Source: CAZNNH01 sp964574335 (GTDB lineage: Bacteria; Acidobacteriota; Vicinamibacteria; Fen-336). From it: DNA of 63,933 nucleotides. The position numbers and the translations under genes were made by a program. The notes below the pieces were generated by a model. That model was not told the DNA's origin. It made no database searches and saw only the letters and a program-made list of their open reading frames with translations. Shown here piece after piece: positions 1-8,544 of this stretch. The stretch is taken from assembly GCA_964574335.1 (NCBI GenBank), contig CAZNNH010000016.1, positions 1 through 63,933 on the forward strand. Reading direction: 5' to 3'. Position 1 is the stretch's first letter, and each line of letters begins with the position of its first letter.

Positions 1-69
1 CCCGCCTCCGCCCCCGTATCCCAGATTCTTCGGGCGCAGGCAAACGGGCGCCCTCAGAATGACCGGGTC

Positions 70-777
70 TCAGAAGTCGATCTGCTGGGCGCCGTACCAG
101 AACTTGCCCGTCTCGGCGAAGGGCTTCTCCAGCAGCTCGAGGATCCGCACCGCCCCGTCCACCGGCTCCCCGGGCGCGTTGGGGCCGCCCAGGTCGGTCT
201 TGAGCCAGCCAGGGTCGAGGCTGTTGACGGCCACCTTCCCCGCGAGCCCCTGCGCGTAGAGGATGGTCATGGCGTTCAGCGCGTACTTGGTGATCCGGTA
301 GGCGGGCATGGTCGGGTCGGCCTCGACCACCGCACGCTGTGCGGCCCCCGAGCTGACGTTCACGATCCGCGGCTCGCGGCCCTTCTCGAGGAACGGAATG
401 AGCGCCCGGATCAGGTGGTGGGGGGCCAGCAGGTTGACGCGCACCTCGATCTCCAGGATCTCCGGGTCCTCGTCCAGCACCCCCTGGTTGTAGTGCTGGA
501 CCCCGGCGTTGTTCACCAGCGCGTCGAGGGCTCCCCAGCGCGCCCGCGCCGCTTCGGCGACTACCGCGGTCGCCGACCGCTCCGCCAGGTCGGCGGCCAC
601 GCCGGTGAAGGCCCCCAGCGGCTCGAGCTGCCGGCGGGCTGCCTCGAGACGCTCGCCGCTGCGAGCCACCCCCAGCACCTCGGCGCCCTCGCTCAGCAAC
701 AGCTTCGACGCCTGAAACCCGATCCCGCGCGAGGCGCCGGTCATCAGCACCCGCCGACCTTGCATGCGCCCCCCCAT
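70..777 (-). CDS. SDR family NAD(P)-dependent oxidoreductase
   Basis: A classical short-chain dehydrogenase of 235 residues, about the usual family length. Seen: the nucleotide-binding motif TGASRGIG (residues 13-20), NNAG (89-92), the catalytic serine in VSSG (141-144) and the YRITK active site (Tyr160, Lys164). The substrate cannot be told from sequence. The start at 777 is chosen because GGGAGGA lies four bases upstream and the Rossmann strand follows directly; an in-frame ATG at 765 is the alternative, and longer extensions have no family similarity. It follows the formiminotransferase-cyclodeaminase gene on the same strand after 76 bases and may be co-transcribed, though no shared pathway is evident. 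Family assignment is secure, role unknown. Confidence 0.93.
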   Translation of the reverse strand: MGGRMQGRRVLMTGASRGIGFQASKLLLSEGAEVLGVARSGERLEAARRQLEPLGAFTGVAADLAERSATAVVAEAARARWGALDALVNNAGVQHYNQGVLDEDPEILEIEVRVNLLAPHHLIRALIPFLEKGREPRIVNVSSGAAQRAVVEADPTMPAYRITKYALNAMTILYAQGLAGKVAVNSLDPGWLKTDLGGPNAPGEPVDGAVRILELLEKPFAETGKFWYGAQQIDF

Positions 778-853
778 CGCTCCTCCCTTCAGCAGCGGCG
801 GAGCCCTCGGCCCCGCCAAACGCGACCTCACCGGTGCGACGAGTCGTGACGGC

Positions 854-2470
854 TCACCGCGATTCCAGGATCCCGAGCACCTCGTCAAGCCGGACCCGGG
901 CCCGCTCGCGAAGCTCGCCGGCCTCACCCGCCGTGGCCTGACGGAAGCTCTCGTCCTCGATCGGGTCGAGGTTGATCAGCACGTTGCGGTAGGCCCCGAA
1001 GACCCCGGTCTCCAGCGCCTTGGCGGCCACCTCCAGGTCCGATCGCGAGGCGATGTTGCCGTGGTGGGCCATGCCGATCATCGCCTCCCAGCAGCCATCC
1101 CCCACCCGCATCACGCCGAGAGGCACCCGGACCGCGGTCTGGAGCCCCGCCTGCATGGCGGCGTGGCGGGCGGCCTGCTCCTCGCCGGTCTCCTGCGGCA
1201 AACCGAGCGCCGCCATGTACTCGTTGAAGGCCCGGGTGTCGGCATCGATCATCGGAAGGAGCTCGAGCATGGCGGCGTGCAGGGGAGGGATCAGCTCGCG
1301 CATGGTCTGGTCCTGGGCCTCGAACTTGCGCTTGCCGTAGGTCATCCAGCCGACCATGGCGCCGAGAGCGGCCCCCAGGCTGGCGATCAGGGCGGAGGCC
1401 GAGCCACCACCCGGGGCCGCGGTCCGGGAGCCGAGCAGCTCGACGAAGCCGCGCACGGACATGCCGGCCAGCGGCTCCTCCTCCCCGCCGGCGATCCGGT
1501 ACTCGATGATCCGCTTCTCCGGCTCGAAGCGCGAGACCGAGTTGAGGCCCAGCCGCTCCACCACCAGCCGGATCTTCTGGCGCTCGTCGACGATGAAGAG
1601 GCTCTCGCGGCGGATGTAGTAGTCGGCGGCCAGCAGCATCGCCTGCAGCGGGATCAGCCCCACCAGCTCCGAGCCCGCCACGGCGAGCTTCAGACTCTGC
1701 GCTGCCTGCACACACTCCTCGAAGGCCACGTGAGGGGGCGTGACGGTGTAGTCGTCGAGGTTCATCGAGATCTGGGCCAGGTTGTACTCGTCGACCCACC
1801 AGCCGATCCCCTTGACCTTCTGGAGCCTCCCCGGCTGGCCGGGCCCACGTCCCTGCTCTCGCAGGTCGAGGGCGATCCGATGCGCCTGCTCCTTGGTCCC
1901 CAGCAGGTTGACGTTGTAGGCGATCAGGAAGAAGCGGGCGCCGGTGGCGGTGGCCCCCCACTCCGGCACCGGTTCCGCGGGACCGAAGTCCGGCGCCCAT
2001 TCCGGTCGTCGCAGCTTGTCAGCCAGGCCCTCGTACTCGCCGGCCCGGATCTGGGCCAGGGTCTTGCGGTGCTCCTGGGTGGCGGCCGCTTCGTAGAGGA
2101 AGATCGGCACCCCCAGCTCGTCGGCGGCGCGGCGGCCGAAGGCCCTGGCGCACTCGACGCAGTCGTCCATGGTCACGCCGGCCACGGGCACGAAGGGGCA
2201 GACGTCCAGGGCGCCCATCCGCGGGTGCTCGCCGTGGTGGCGGCGCATGTCGATGAGGCGGCGGGCGACGCGGGCGGCGGCCAGTGCCCCCTCCACCACC
2301 GCCTCCGGCGAGCCCACGAAGGTGACCACCGTACGGTTGGTCGACTGCCCCGGGTCGACGTCCAGCAGGGTGACGCCCGCCGTGCCACGCACCGCCTCGG
2401 CGATCGGGTCGATGATCTTCCGGTCGCGCCCCTCGGAGAAGTTGGGCACGCACTCGACCAGGCGCCTCAT
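854..2470 (-). CDS. Formimidoyltransferase-cyclodeaminase (fused, two-domain)
   Basis: A bifunctional folate enzyme of 538 residues, essentially the length of the animal FTCD protein. The N-terminal formiminotransferase half begins CVPNFSEGRD and carries the His-rich catalytic segment MRRHHGEHPRMGALD (about residues 75-89). The C-terminal cyclodeaminase half starts near residue 335. Known role of the family: transfer the formimino group from formiminoglutamate (histidine breakdown) to tetrahydrofolate, then cyclise to 5,10-methenyl-THF with release of ammonia. The start is set by a strong AAAGGAGGA site ahead of ATG 2470; the open frame extends 44 codons further upstream without coding character. 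No other histidine-utilisation gene lies in the window, so the pathway link is inference. Divergent from pyrK. Confidence 0.95.
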   Translation of the reverse strand: MRRLVECVPNFSEGRDRKIIDPIAEAVRGTAGVTLLDVDPGQSTNRTVVTFVGSPEAVVEGALAAARVARRLIDMRRHHGEHPRMGALDVCPFVPVAGVTMDDCVECARAFGRRAADELGVPIFLYEAAATQEHRKTLAQIRAGEYEGLADKLRRPEWAPDFGPAEPVPEWGATATGARFFLIAYNVNLLGTKEQAHRIALDLREQGRGPGQPGRLQKVKGIGWWVDEYNLAQISMNLDDYTVTPPHVAFEECVQAAQSLKLAVAGSELVGLIPLQAMLLAADYYIRRESLFIVDERQKIRLVVERLGLNSVSRFEPEKRIIEYRIAGGEEEPLAGMSVRGFVELLGSRTAAPGGGSASALIASLGAALGAMVGWMTYGKRKFEAQDQTMRELIPPLHAAMLELLPMIDADTRAFNEYMAALGLPQETGEEQAARHAAMQAGLQTAVRVPLGVMRVGDGCWEAMIGMAHHGNIASRSDLEVAAKALETGVFGAYRNVLINLDPIEDESFRQATAGEAGELRERARVRLDEVLGILESR

Positions 2471-2579
2471 CGGGGTCCTCCTTTCCTCGCCGACGACTCG
2501 GATGATAGCCCAGCCCCAAGCACGCCGACACCCCGGCCCCGCTGGCGCGACGCGCTTCGGCACCGGCGCCGAGGCGCGA

Positions 2580-2585
2580 TATGAT
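2580..2585 (+). promoter_or_regulatory. Candidate -10 element of a leaderless pyrK transcript
   Basis: TATGAT is followed by exactly six bases and then the pyrK ATG at 2592. A transcript starting 7 bases after the hexamer would begin at the start codon. No ribosome binding site is visible before the ATG. No good -35 hexamer is seen, so this rests on the -10 match and on the same layout at other genes here. Confidence 0.4.
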
Positions 2586-2591
2586 CCGCCG

Positions 2592-3407
2592 ATGCCGGCC
2601 AACCACGAAGCCCCGCTGGCGCGGCGCGAGACCCTTCCCGGCCCCTACGTGATCCTGACCTTCGCCCACCAGGAGATCGCGGCCGAGGCCCGGCCCGGCC
2701 AGTTCGTGATGCTCAAGCCGGGACGCTCGCCCGAGCCGCCCCTGCGCCGTCCGTTCTCGATCATGAACGTGGACCGGGAAGCGGGCACCTTCAGCCTGTT
2801 CGTCAAGATCGTGGGGATGGTGACCCGGGCTCTGGCCGCGCTCCGACCCGGCGAGCCGGCGCTGTGTCTGGGACCGCTGGGGCGGCCCTTCGGGCCGCCA
2901 CCCGACGGGCAGGAAGCGGTGATGGTCGCCGGTGGATACGGGATCGCGCCGTTCCTGATGATGAGCCGGGAGCTGATCGCGGCCGGCCGCTCCGCCCGCG
3001 TGTTCTACGGCGCCCGGACCGCCTCCGACCTGATGCTCGAGCACGCCTTCGCGCCGCTCGACGTCCCGCTGGTGACGGCCACCGAAGACGGGAGCCGGGG
3101 CTACCACGGGCGGGTGACCGACGCCGTCGAGGACCACCTGCGGCGGCACCCGGGATCCGCCGCCCTCTACGCCTGCGGTCCCGACCCGATGCTGCACGCG
3201 GTGGCGGGGCTCGCGGCCCGGCACCAGCTCCGCGCCGAGGTCAGCCTCGACCCGTGGATGGGGTGCGGGACCGGCCTCTGCCTGGGGTGTGTGGTGCGCC
3301 TGCAGGGACCCGACGACCCGGCCCCCCGCTACCGCTGCGCCTGCACCGAGGGGCCGGTCTTCGACGCCAGCCAAGTCGTCTGGCCGAACCCGGGAGGGCC
3401 CTCGTGA
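2592..3407 (+). CDS. pyrK: Dihydroorotate dehydrogenase B electron-transfer subunit
   Basis: A 271-residue FAD and [2Fe-2S] protein that passes electrons from the PyrD flavin to NAD+ in class 1B dihydroorotate dehydrogenase (de novo pyrimidine synthesis, cytoplasm). Seen: the FAD-binding RPFSIM motif (53-58), the GGYGIAPF pyridine-nucleotide segment, and the iron-sulfur ligands Cys225, Cys230, Cys233 and Cys249 (or Cys251) near the C terminus. The next gene starts GTG 3404, overlapping this stop as GTGA, so translation of pyrK and pyrD is probably coupled. The start ATG has no ribosome binding site but sits 6 bases after TATGAT (see the promoter entry). Family and role are secure from motifs plus the pyrD neighbour. 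Confidence 0.95.
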   Translation: MPANHEAPLARRETLPGPYVILTFAHQEIAAEARPGQFVMLKPGRSPEPPLRRPFSIMNVDREAGTFSLFVKIVGMVTRALAALRPGEPALCLGPLGRPFGPPPDGQEAVMVAGGYGIAPFLMMSRELIAAGRSARVFYGARTASDLMLEHAFAPLDVPLVTATEDGSRGYHGRVTDAVEDHLRRHPGSAALYACGPDPMLHAVAGLAARHQLRAEVSLDPWMGCGTGLCLGCVVRLQGPDDPAPRYRCACTEGPVFDASQVVWPNPGGPS

Positions 3408-4330
3408 ACCTCTCGGTGGAGCTCGGCGGGATCCGGCTCAAGAACCCGCTGCTCGCCGCCTCGGGCACCTTCGGCTACGGCGTGGAGTGCGAGGGGCTGG
3501 TCGACCTGTCGAAGCTCGGCGGCCTGGTGACCAAGGGCCTCTACCTGGCGCCCCGCGAGGGCAACCCGCCGCCCCGGATCGTCGAGACCCCCTCGGGCCT
3601 GCTCAACGCCATCGGCCTGCAAGGCATCGGCATCCACCGTTTCGTGGACGAGGTGCTGCCCAGGCTGGCCCGACACGACACGGCGGTGCTGGTCAACGTG
3701 TGCGGCAGCACCGTCGACGAGTACGCCGAGGTGGCCCGGATCGCCGGCGAGGCGCCCGGCGTGGCCGGGCTCGAGATCAACATCTCCTGCCCCAACGTCC
3801 GGGAGGGAGGGATGGCCTTCGGGTCGGACCCCCGGCTGACCCAGCAGGTGGTGGCGGCGGTGCGGCGCGTCACCCGGCGACCGGTGATCCCCAAGCTCTC
3901 CCCGAACGTCACGGACATCGCCCAGATCGCCCGCGTCTGCGAGGACGCGGGCGCGGATGCGATCTCCTGCATCAACACGGTGCTCGGCCTGGCCATCGAC
4001 GTGGAGACGCGGCGGCCGCGCCTGGCCTTCGGGACCGGCGGGCTGTCGGGGCCGGCGATCCGCCCGATCGCGGTGCGCATGACCTGGCAGGTGGCCCAGG
4101 CAGTGGGGATCCCCGTGATCGGGATCGGCGGCATCTCGTGCGGCAGCGACGCCCTCGAGTTCCTCATCGCCGGCGCGCGGGCGGTCCAGATCGGCACCGC
4201 CAACTTCGTCGACCTGGGCGTGTACCGAAGGATCCTGGAGGAGCTCGAGGGTTTCCTCGAGCGCCACGGCCTCGACGACATCGGGGCGGTGGTGGGGACC
4301 CTGGAGCCCCCGGGGGGAGGATGTCGATGA
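3404..4330 (+). CDS. pyrD: Dihydroorotate dehydrogenase, class 1B catalytic subunit
   Basis: A 308-residue FMN enzyme oxidising dihydroorotate to orotate. Seen: N-terminal GTFGYG and the conserved NISCPNV segment (around residue 126), whose cysteine is the catalytic base in class 1 enzymes, and a C-terminal GGI..GSDALEF.IAGA phosphate-binding region typical of the TIM barrel. It lacks the N-terminal membrane extension of quinone-linked class 2 enzymes, and pairing with pyrK confirms class 1B. The GTG start is chosen because it overlaps the pyrK stop (GTGA) and gives VNLSVELGGI, aligned with family N termini. Its end overlaps pyrF by four bases. Confidence 0.96.
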   Translation: MNLSVELGGIRLKNPLLAASGTFGYGVECEGLVDLSKLGGLVTKGLYLAPREGNPPPRIVETPSGLLNAIGLQGIGIHRFVDEVLPRLARHDTAVLVNVCGSTVDEYAEVARIAGEAPGVAGLEINISCPNVREGGMAFGSDPRLTQQVVAAVRRVTRRPVIPKLSPNVTDIAQIARVCEDAGADAISCINTVLGLAIDVETRRPRLAFGTGGLSGPAIRPIAVRMTWQVAQAVGIPVIGIGGISCGSDALEFLIAGARAVQIGTANFVDLGVYRRILEELEGFLERHGLDDIGAVVGTLEPPGGGCR

Positions 4331-5034
4331 ACGCCAGGGATCGGGTCATCGTCGCCCTGGACGTGGACGGCGCCGAAGCGGCGCGCTCGCTGGTCGAGCG
4401 TCTGGCGGGACGGGTCGGCATGTTCAAGGTGGGCAGCCAGCTCTTCACCGCCCAGGGGCCGGACCTGGTCCGCTGGCTGGTGAAGCGGGGCGAGAAGGTC
4501 TTCTTGGACCTCAAGTACCACGACATCCCCAACACGGTGGCCCGCGCGGTCGCTGCGGCGGCCCGCCTCGGGGTATCGCTGGTCGACGTCCACGCCCTCG
4601 CCGGCAAGGCGGTGCTCGAGGCCGCGGTGGCCGCCCGGCAGGGCTCGGAGACGAGGCTGCTGGCGATCACCGTCCTGACCAGCCACGACGACGAGAGCCT
4701 CTCCGAGATCGGCGTGGCCGGCCCGGTCGATCCCGCCGTCCGGCGGCTGTCGCTGCTGGCGCGTGAGTCGGGGGTGGACGGCGTGGTGTGCTCTCCCCGG
4801 GAGGCGCTGCTGGTCCGGGAGGCCTGCGGTCCGGAGACGCTGATCGTGACGCCGGGGATCCGGCCGGCGGGGACGGAGAACGCCGACCAGGCCCGACCGG
4901 CCACTCCGGCGGCCGCCCTCGCCGCCGGGGCGACGTACCTGGTGGTGGGTCGCCCGATCACCGCCGCCGCCGACCCGGCGGCGGCCGCCGAGACGATCGT
5001 GGCCGAGGTGGCCGCGGGTGGCCGAGCCGGCTAG
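4327..5034 (+). CDS. pyrF: Orotidine 5'-phosphate decarboxylase
   Basis: A 235-residue decarboxylase making UMP from OMP, the last step of de novo pyrimidine synthesis. Seen: ALDVD near the N terminus and the catalytic DLKYHDIPNT signature (about residues 58-67), whose Asp-Lys-His-Asp set is the active-site network; TPGIRP and VVGRPI near the C terminus bind phosphate. The start at 4327 is chosen over ATG 4321 because GGGGAGG lies about six bases before 4327 and the ATG overlaps the pyrD stop as ATGA. It is the last gene of the pyrK-pyrD-pyrF set and converges on murI with only 15 bases between the stops. Confidence 0.95.
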   Translation: MNARDRVIVALDVDGAEAARSLVERLAGRVGMFKVGSQLFTAQGPDLVRWLVKRGEKVFLDLKYHDIPNTVARAVAAAARLGVSLVDVHALAGKAVLEAAVAARQGSETRLLAITVLTSHDDESLSEIGVAGPVDPAVRRLSLLARESGVDGVVCSPREALLVREACGPETLIVTPGIRPAGTENADQARPATPAAALAAGATYLVVGRPITAAADPAAAAETIVAEVAAGGRAG

Positions 5035-5049
5035 CCTGGCTCCAAGCGC

Positions 5050-5862
5050 CTACAGCTCGGCGCGCTCCGACTGGACGGGGGTGCCGAGGAAGAGCTGGGC
5101 CAGGCGGTCGAAGCCCTCGCTCTGGTCGGTGGTCAGAAACCGGCTGGTCTTGCCTCGCGAAAGACGGCTCTCGATCTCCGGGTGGCGGACCAGGTAGTCG
5201 GCGAGGCTCTCGGCCACGATGTCGCCCTGGACCAGGACCTCGACCCGGGACGGTACCCGGCGACGGATCGCCGGGAAGAGCAGCGGGTAGTGGGTGCAGG
5301 CCAGAAGCAGCGCCTCGATGTCGTCGGCCTGGCGCACGGTCTCGCCCCAATACTTCTCCAGGAAGTAGTCGAGGGCCGGCCCTCCGAGCTCGCCGTTCTC
5401 CACCAGCGGGACGAGAAGCGGACACGCCACCTGGACCAGCCGGGCGGCGGGGGCCAGCTTGCCCAGCTCGAGCGCGAAGCTGCCCGAGAGCACGGTTCCC
5501 GCAGTGGCCCACAGCGCGACCGTGCCGCGGTCGTGCCGTCTGGCGAGCTCCTCGACCGAGGGCCGGATGATGCCGAGCACCCGGCGGTCGGGGTACAGCT
5601 CGGGAAGCAGCCGCCTCTGGATCGTGCGCAGCGCCTTGGCGGAGGCAGTGCTGCAGGCGATCACGATGAGCTGGCAGCCGAGGGCGAACAGGTGTCGGAC
5701 CGCCTCGGCGGTGAAACGGTAGATCACCTCGAAGGATCGATGGCCGTACGGCGTACGCGCGTTGTCACCTAGGTAGACGTAGTCGTAGACGGGCAGCCGC
5801 TTCTGGATGCTGCGGTAGATGGTCAGGCCCCCGTACCCGGAGTCGAAGATCCCGATCCTCAA
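5050..5862 (-). CDS. murI: Glutamate racemase
   Basis: A 270-residue Asp/Glu racemase supplying D-glutamate for peptidoglycan, the usual family length. Seen: IFDSGYGGLT at the N terminus, LGDNARTPYG, the first catalytic cysteine in ACSTAS and the second in LACTHYP. The first motif has Ser where most family members have Asn (ACNTAS). The start is TTG 5862, giving LRIGIFDSGYGG, with AGGGAG about nine bases upstream; no ATG or GTG lies closer. It is 41 bases downstream of a PTPS-related membrane protein on the same strand, so the two may share a transcript. Function is well supported; the Ser substitution slightly tempers it. Confidence 0.92.
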   Translation of the reverse strand: MRIGIFDSGYGGLTIYRSIQKRLPVYDYVYLGDNARTPYGHRSFEVIYRFTAEAVRHLFALGCQLIVIACSTASAKALRTIQRRLLPELYPDRRVLGIIRPSVEELARRHDRGTVALWATAGTVLSGSFALELGKLAPAARLVQVACPLLVPLVENGELGGPALDYFLEKYWGETVRQADDIEALLLACTHYPLLFPAIRRRVPSRVEVLVQGDIVAESLADYLVRHPEIESRLSRGKTSRFLTTDQSEGFDRLAQLFLGTPVQSERAEL

Positions 5863-5903
5863 CGCGCGTGGCTCCCTGGCCTGATGACCTGGTGGCCGCC
5901 CCG

Positions 5904-8477
5904 CTACGGCGCCACCGCCTCCTGCGACTCGGGCGTGGCCGACAGCTCGGCCCAGGGGGTGTGCGGGTACTCGCGCAACAGTCGCTGCCGGGCCGCCTCG
6001 GCCCGTTTCGGCTCGCCGGCGGCGCGCCACGCGCGCATCAGCCCGGAGAGCGCCTGGGGGGCGTAGACGTCGGACCCGGCCTCCCCGACGGCCTCCTCGA
6101 AGCTGGCCGCCGCCTCCCGGGGCCTTCCGAGCCTTAGCAGGCTCTCGCCGCGCAAGCACTCGAGCCCGGGCCGTACCTCGGGGCCGGGCTCGAGCCGCAC
6201 GGCATGGCCCACGTACTCCGCGGCGTCGGCGTAGCGTTTGTCCGCGTACGCCTTCGAGGCCCGATTCTCCAGCTCGAGGATCGTCTGATCGCGGGTGGGC
6301 CCCGGCTCCGGCAGGAACCGGGCCAGGCCGAGCAGGACCAGCAGGCCGACCGGGACGGCGGCCCCGACCAGCCGCCAACCCGGCGACACGGCCTCTTCCG
6401 CGGCCTGCGGGGCCGGGGCGCGGGTCCGCCTCCTCTGGCGAAACGCAAGCAGCAGCACCACCCCGCCGGTGAGCGCCGCGCCCGTCCAGTCGCTCCAGTC
6501 GCGGGCCTGGTAGACCAGGCGGACGGTCCGCTGGCGCGGGATGACCAGCATGAACGCCGGCGACACCAGATACGGGCCGTCGGCGCCCTCCACCCGCCAG
6601 CGCGGATGGTACGAGACCTTGACCAACAGCGGGTGGCCCGGACGGTCGGTGTGGATGGTGATCCGCTCGTCCTCGACCGTCTCCTCGACCGACACCCCCG
6701 GCTCGAGCGGGCGCTCCGGGGGGGCCAGCCACTCGTCGCGCTCGACCAGGTCGAAGCGGGGATCGTCGGTGAACACCAGGTGGGCCCGGCTGGGCGGGTC
6801 CCGGGCCAGCCAGCGGTAAGCCTTGTCCCGGAACCCTGCGAGGGGGGAGCGCACCGGCTGGTACTCCAAGGGCTCGACGTATCCCAGGCCCGGATCGAGC
6901 AGGCGGAAGACGTGGTAGGGCGGGATCGCGGCCACCTCCTCCACGTCGGAGCGGGAAGCGAGGCTTCCGACCAGCTTGTCGCTGAGGGCCACCACCTCCC
7001 GGACGTCGTACAGACGCAGGTGGTGGAGGGCCCGCTCGGTGTCGAAGGTCGAGTAGTGACGACTCCGGAACGGGTTCGGCGACGACGCCCCCAGCTCCGA
7101 TGCCAGGTAGTAGACGGCGTGGGTCTGCAGGCTGGCCTGGTTGTACACGCCTTCGAGGGTCGAGCGTCCCGAGAGCAGGGGCAGCGTCTCGTACATCCGG
7201 ATCGAGCCCGCCTTCTCGTGCTCCTGGCTGTACTCGACGGCCACCCGCGGATCGGCGACCGTCCCGGCCAGTTGCTGGTTGAGCTGCTTCCAGGCCGGCC
7301 ACAGCTCCTTGGCCTCGAGCCCGGTGTAGTTCCACTCGATCCAGGACCGGACCACGGTGGATTGCCCCTCCCCGTACACGATCGCGAGACCCACGAGCCC
7401 GAGCGCCGCCAGGTCGGAGGCCACCAGCCACTGGAGCGCCCGGCCCAGCACCGCCGCCCCCAGCAGGGTGGCCGAGAGCTGGGCGAACGGCACGAAGCGC
7501 ACGTCGATCACGCCCAGCGCCGGCCCGGCGGCGGCCAACCCGGCGCCGACCAGGGCGGCGAACGCCAGCAGCCGCAGCCGGGGATCGGCGCCCCCGCGCC
7601 GGCGGGCGAGGATCGCGTCGATGACCAGGCCGACCACGCCGCACAGCAGCAGCGGCCAGATCAGGCGGGGCACCAGCTTCTCGGGGGTGATCTCGAGCCA
7701 GGGGTCGTCGTAGGCCGTGGTCCAGCCCCAGCCGCTGACGAGCGGCAGCAGGAAGAAGGCGGCGAACGAGAAGGCGAGCCCGGCGACACCGAGCAGCCAG
7801 GCGAGGGTGCGGATCGGCCGCCGGCTGCCGAAGAGCAAGAAGGTGGAGGACAACCCCGCCCAGAGCACGGCGTACCCGTGTGCCAGCGCGGTCAAGGCCA
7901 GGGTCGCGGCGGGGCCCCACGGCGAGGCCCCGCGCCGGTGGGCCCGGTAGGCCACGCCGAGGAAGAGCACGCCGAGGCCGATCCCGTAGGTGTAGGCGAA
8001 CTCGCCGGCCAGGGTGCTGGGTATGGTGCCACCCCAGATCGGGTTCTCCTCCACGAATAGGAAGACGAAGGCCGCCGCCGCGCCCAGCAGCGGTGCTGGG
8101 AAGCGCAAGCCCATCAGCCGGAACGCCGCGTAGACCAGCAGCGGCAGGAAGAACACCCCGAGCGCCGTGCCCAGCTTGAACGCCACCGGCATGCCCAGCC
8201 CTGTCGCCAGGGCCGACATCAGCACGAACGGCAGGGGGAAGTAGTACAGCAGCAGCGGCTGCCCGGCGTAGGCCCCCGGGTACCAGCCATGCAGCCGTCC
8301 GTGAGGCAGCAGGTGGTCGTGAAGGAAGACCGCCGTCGGGTAGTGGCACGGCGTGTCGCCGCCGGCGGTGATTGTCGGCAGCAGCATGAGCCCCGGCCGG
8401 AAGCAGTCGAGGAGGGCGAGGAGAAGCGCGGCGAGGCCGATGAGGTCGGCGATCTGTCGGCGTCGCGGGCTGGGCAT
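5904..8477 (-). CDS. Large membrane protein with 6-pyruvoyl-tetrahydropterin-synthase-related domain and C-terminal TPR-like region
   Basis: An 857-residue protein. The first 400 or so residues are a polytopic membrane region with the signature of the PTPS-related membrane family: AGGDTPCHYPTA, GWYPGAYAGQPLLLYYFPLP, and GGTIPSTLAGEFAYTYG. Despite the family name this is not a pterin enzyme; it resembles GT-C type polytopic membrane proteins and its function is not established. A periplasmic-looking middle domain follows, then another membrane segment (near 675-690), and the last 150 residues are an alanine- and arginine-rich helical repeat region resembling TPRs. The start ATG 8477 lies 9 bases after a TAGACT element. 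Position upstream of murI hints at an envelope role, which is inference. Confidence 0.85.
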   Translation of the reverse strand: MPSPRRRQIADLIGLAALLLALLDCFRPGLMLLPTITAGGDTPCHYPTAVFLHDHLLPHGRLHGWYPGAYAGQPLLLYYFPLPFVLMSALATGLGMPVAFKLGTALGVFFLPLLVYAAFRLMGLRFPAPLLGAAAAFVFLFVEENPIWGGTIPSTLAGEFAYTYGIGLGVLFLGVAYRAHRRGASPWGPAATLALTALAHGYAVLWAGLSSTFLLFGSRRPIRTLAWLLGVAGLAFSFAAFFLLPLVSGWGWTTAYDDPWLEITPEKLVPRLIWPLLLCGVVGLVIDAILARRRGGADPRLRLLAFAALVGAGLAAAGPALGVIDVRFVPFAQLSATLLGAAVLGRALQWLVASDLAALGLVGLAIVYGEGQSTVVRSWIEWNYTGLEAKELWPAWKQLNQQLAGTVADPRVAVEYSQEHEKAGSIRMYETLPLLSGRSTLEGVYNQASLQTHAVYYLASELGASSPNPFRSRHYSTFDTERALHHLRLYDVREVVALSDKLVGSLASRSDVEEVAAIPPYHVFRLLDPGLGYVEPLEYQPVRSPLAGFRDKAYRWLARDPPSRAHLVFTDDPRFDLVERDEWLAPPERPLEPGVSVEETVEDERITIHTDRPGHPLLVKVSYHPRWRVEGADGPYLVSPAFMLVIPRQRTVRLVYQARDWSDWTGAALTGGVVLLLAFRQRRRTRAPAPQAAEEAVSPGWRLVGAAVPVGLLVLLGLARFLPEPGPTRDQTILELENRASKAYADKRYADAAEYVGHAVRLEPGPEVRPGLECLRGESLLRLGRPREAAASFEEAVGEAGSDVYAPQALSGLMRAWRAAGEPKRAEAARQRLLREYPHTPWAELSATPESQEAVAP

Positions 8478-8486
8478 GAGGAGAGC

Positions 8487-8492
8487 AGTCTA
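8487..8492 (-). promoter_or_regulatory. Candidate -10 element before the PTPS-related membrane protein
   Basis: On the minus strand TAGACT ends 9 bases before the ATG at 8477, predicting a leader of only two or three bases. No ribosome binding site is seen there. No clear -35. It lies in a 67-base divergent intergenic region opposite the receiver gene at 8545. Confidence 0.35.
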
Positions 8493-8526
8493 CCCTGAAC
8501 TGCGGGCCCGTCGTCTCCGGGCGTGC

Positions 8527-8532
8527 TAGCAT
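8527..8532 (+). promoter_or_regulatory. Candidate extended -10 element before the lone receiver gene
   Basis: TGCTAGCAT contains an extended -10 (TG then one base then TAGCAT) 12 bases before ATG 8545. A GGAGG sits at 8534-8538, between the hexamer and the start. A transcript starting about 7 bases after the hexamer would exclude that GGAGG, so either the promoter or the ribosome site is fortuitous. Confidence 0.35.
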
Positions 8533-8544
8533 GGAGGTCCTTCG

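Noticed and set aside
1..69. Terminator at 32-53 (GGGCGC/GCGCCC) after the SDR gene
   Set aside because: Six-base stem with a 10-base loop and no T-run on the minus strand; too weak.
764..2584. A 606-codon plus-strand frame opposite the formiminotransferase-cyclodeaminase
   Set aside because: The minus-strand frame has clear family motifs; the plus-strand product is His/Gly/Leu-rich without any motif.
5050..8532. A single 1160-codon minus-strand frame ending in murI
   Set aside because: Only the last 270 codons are MurI. The earlier part is an out-of-frame shadow of the PTPS-related membrane protein gene, which has its own frame.
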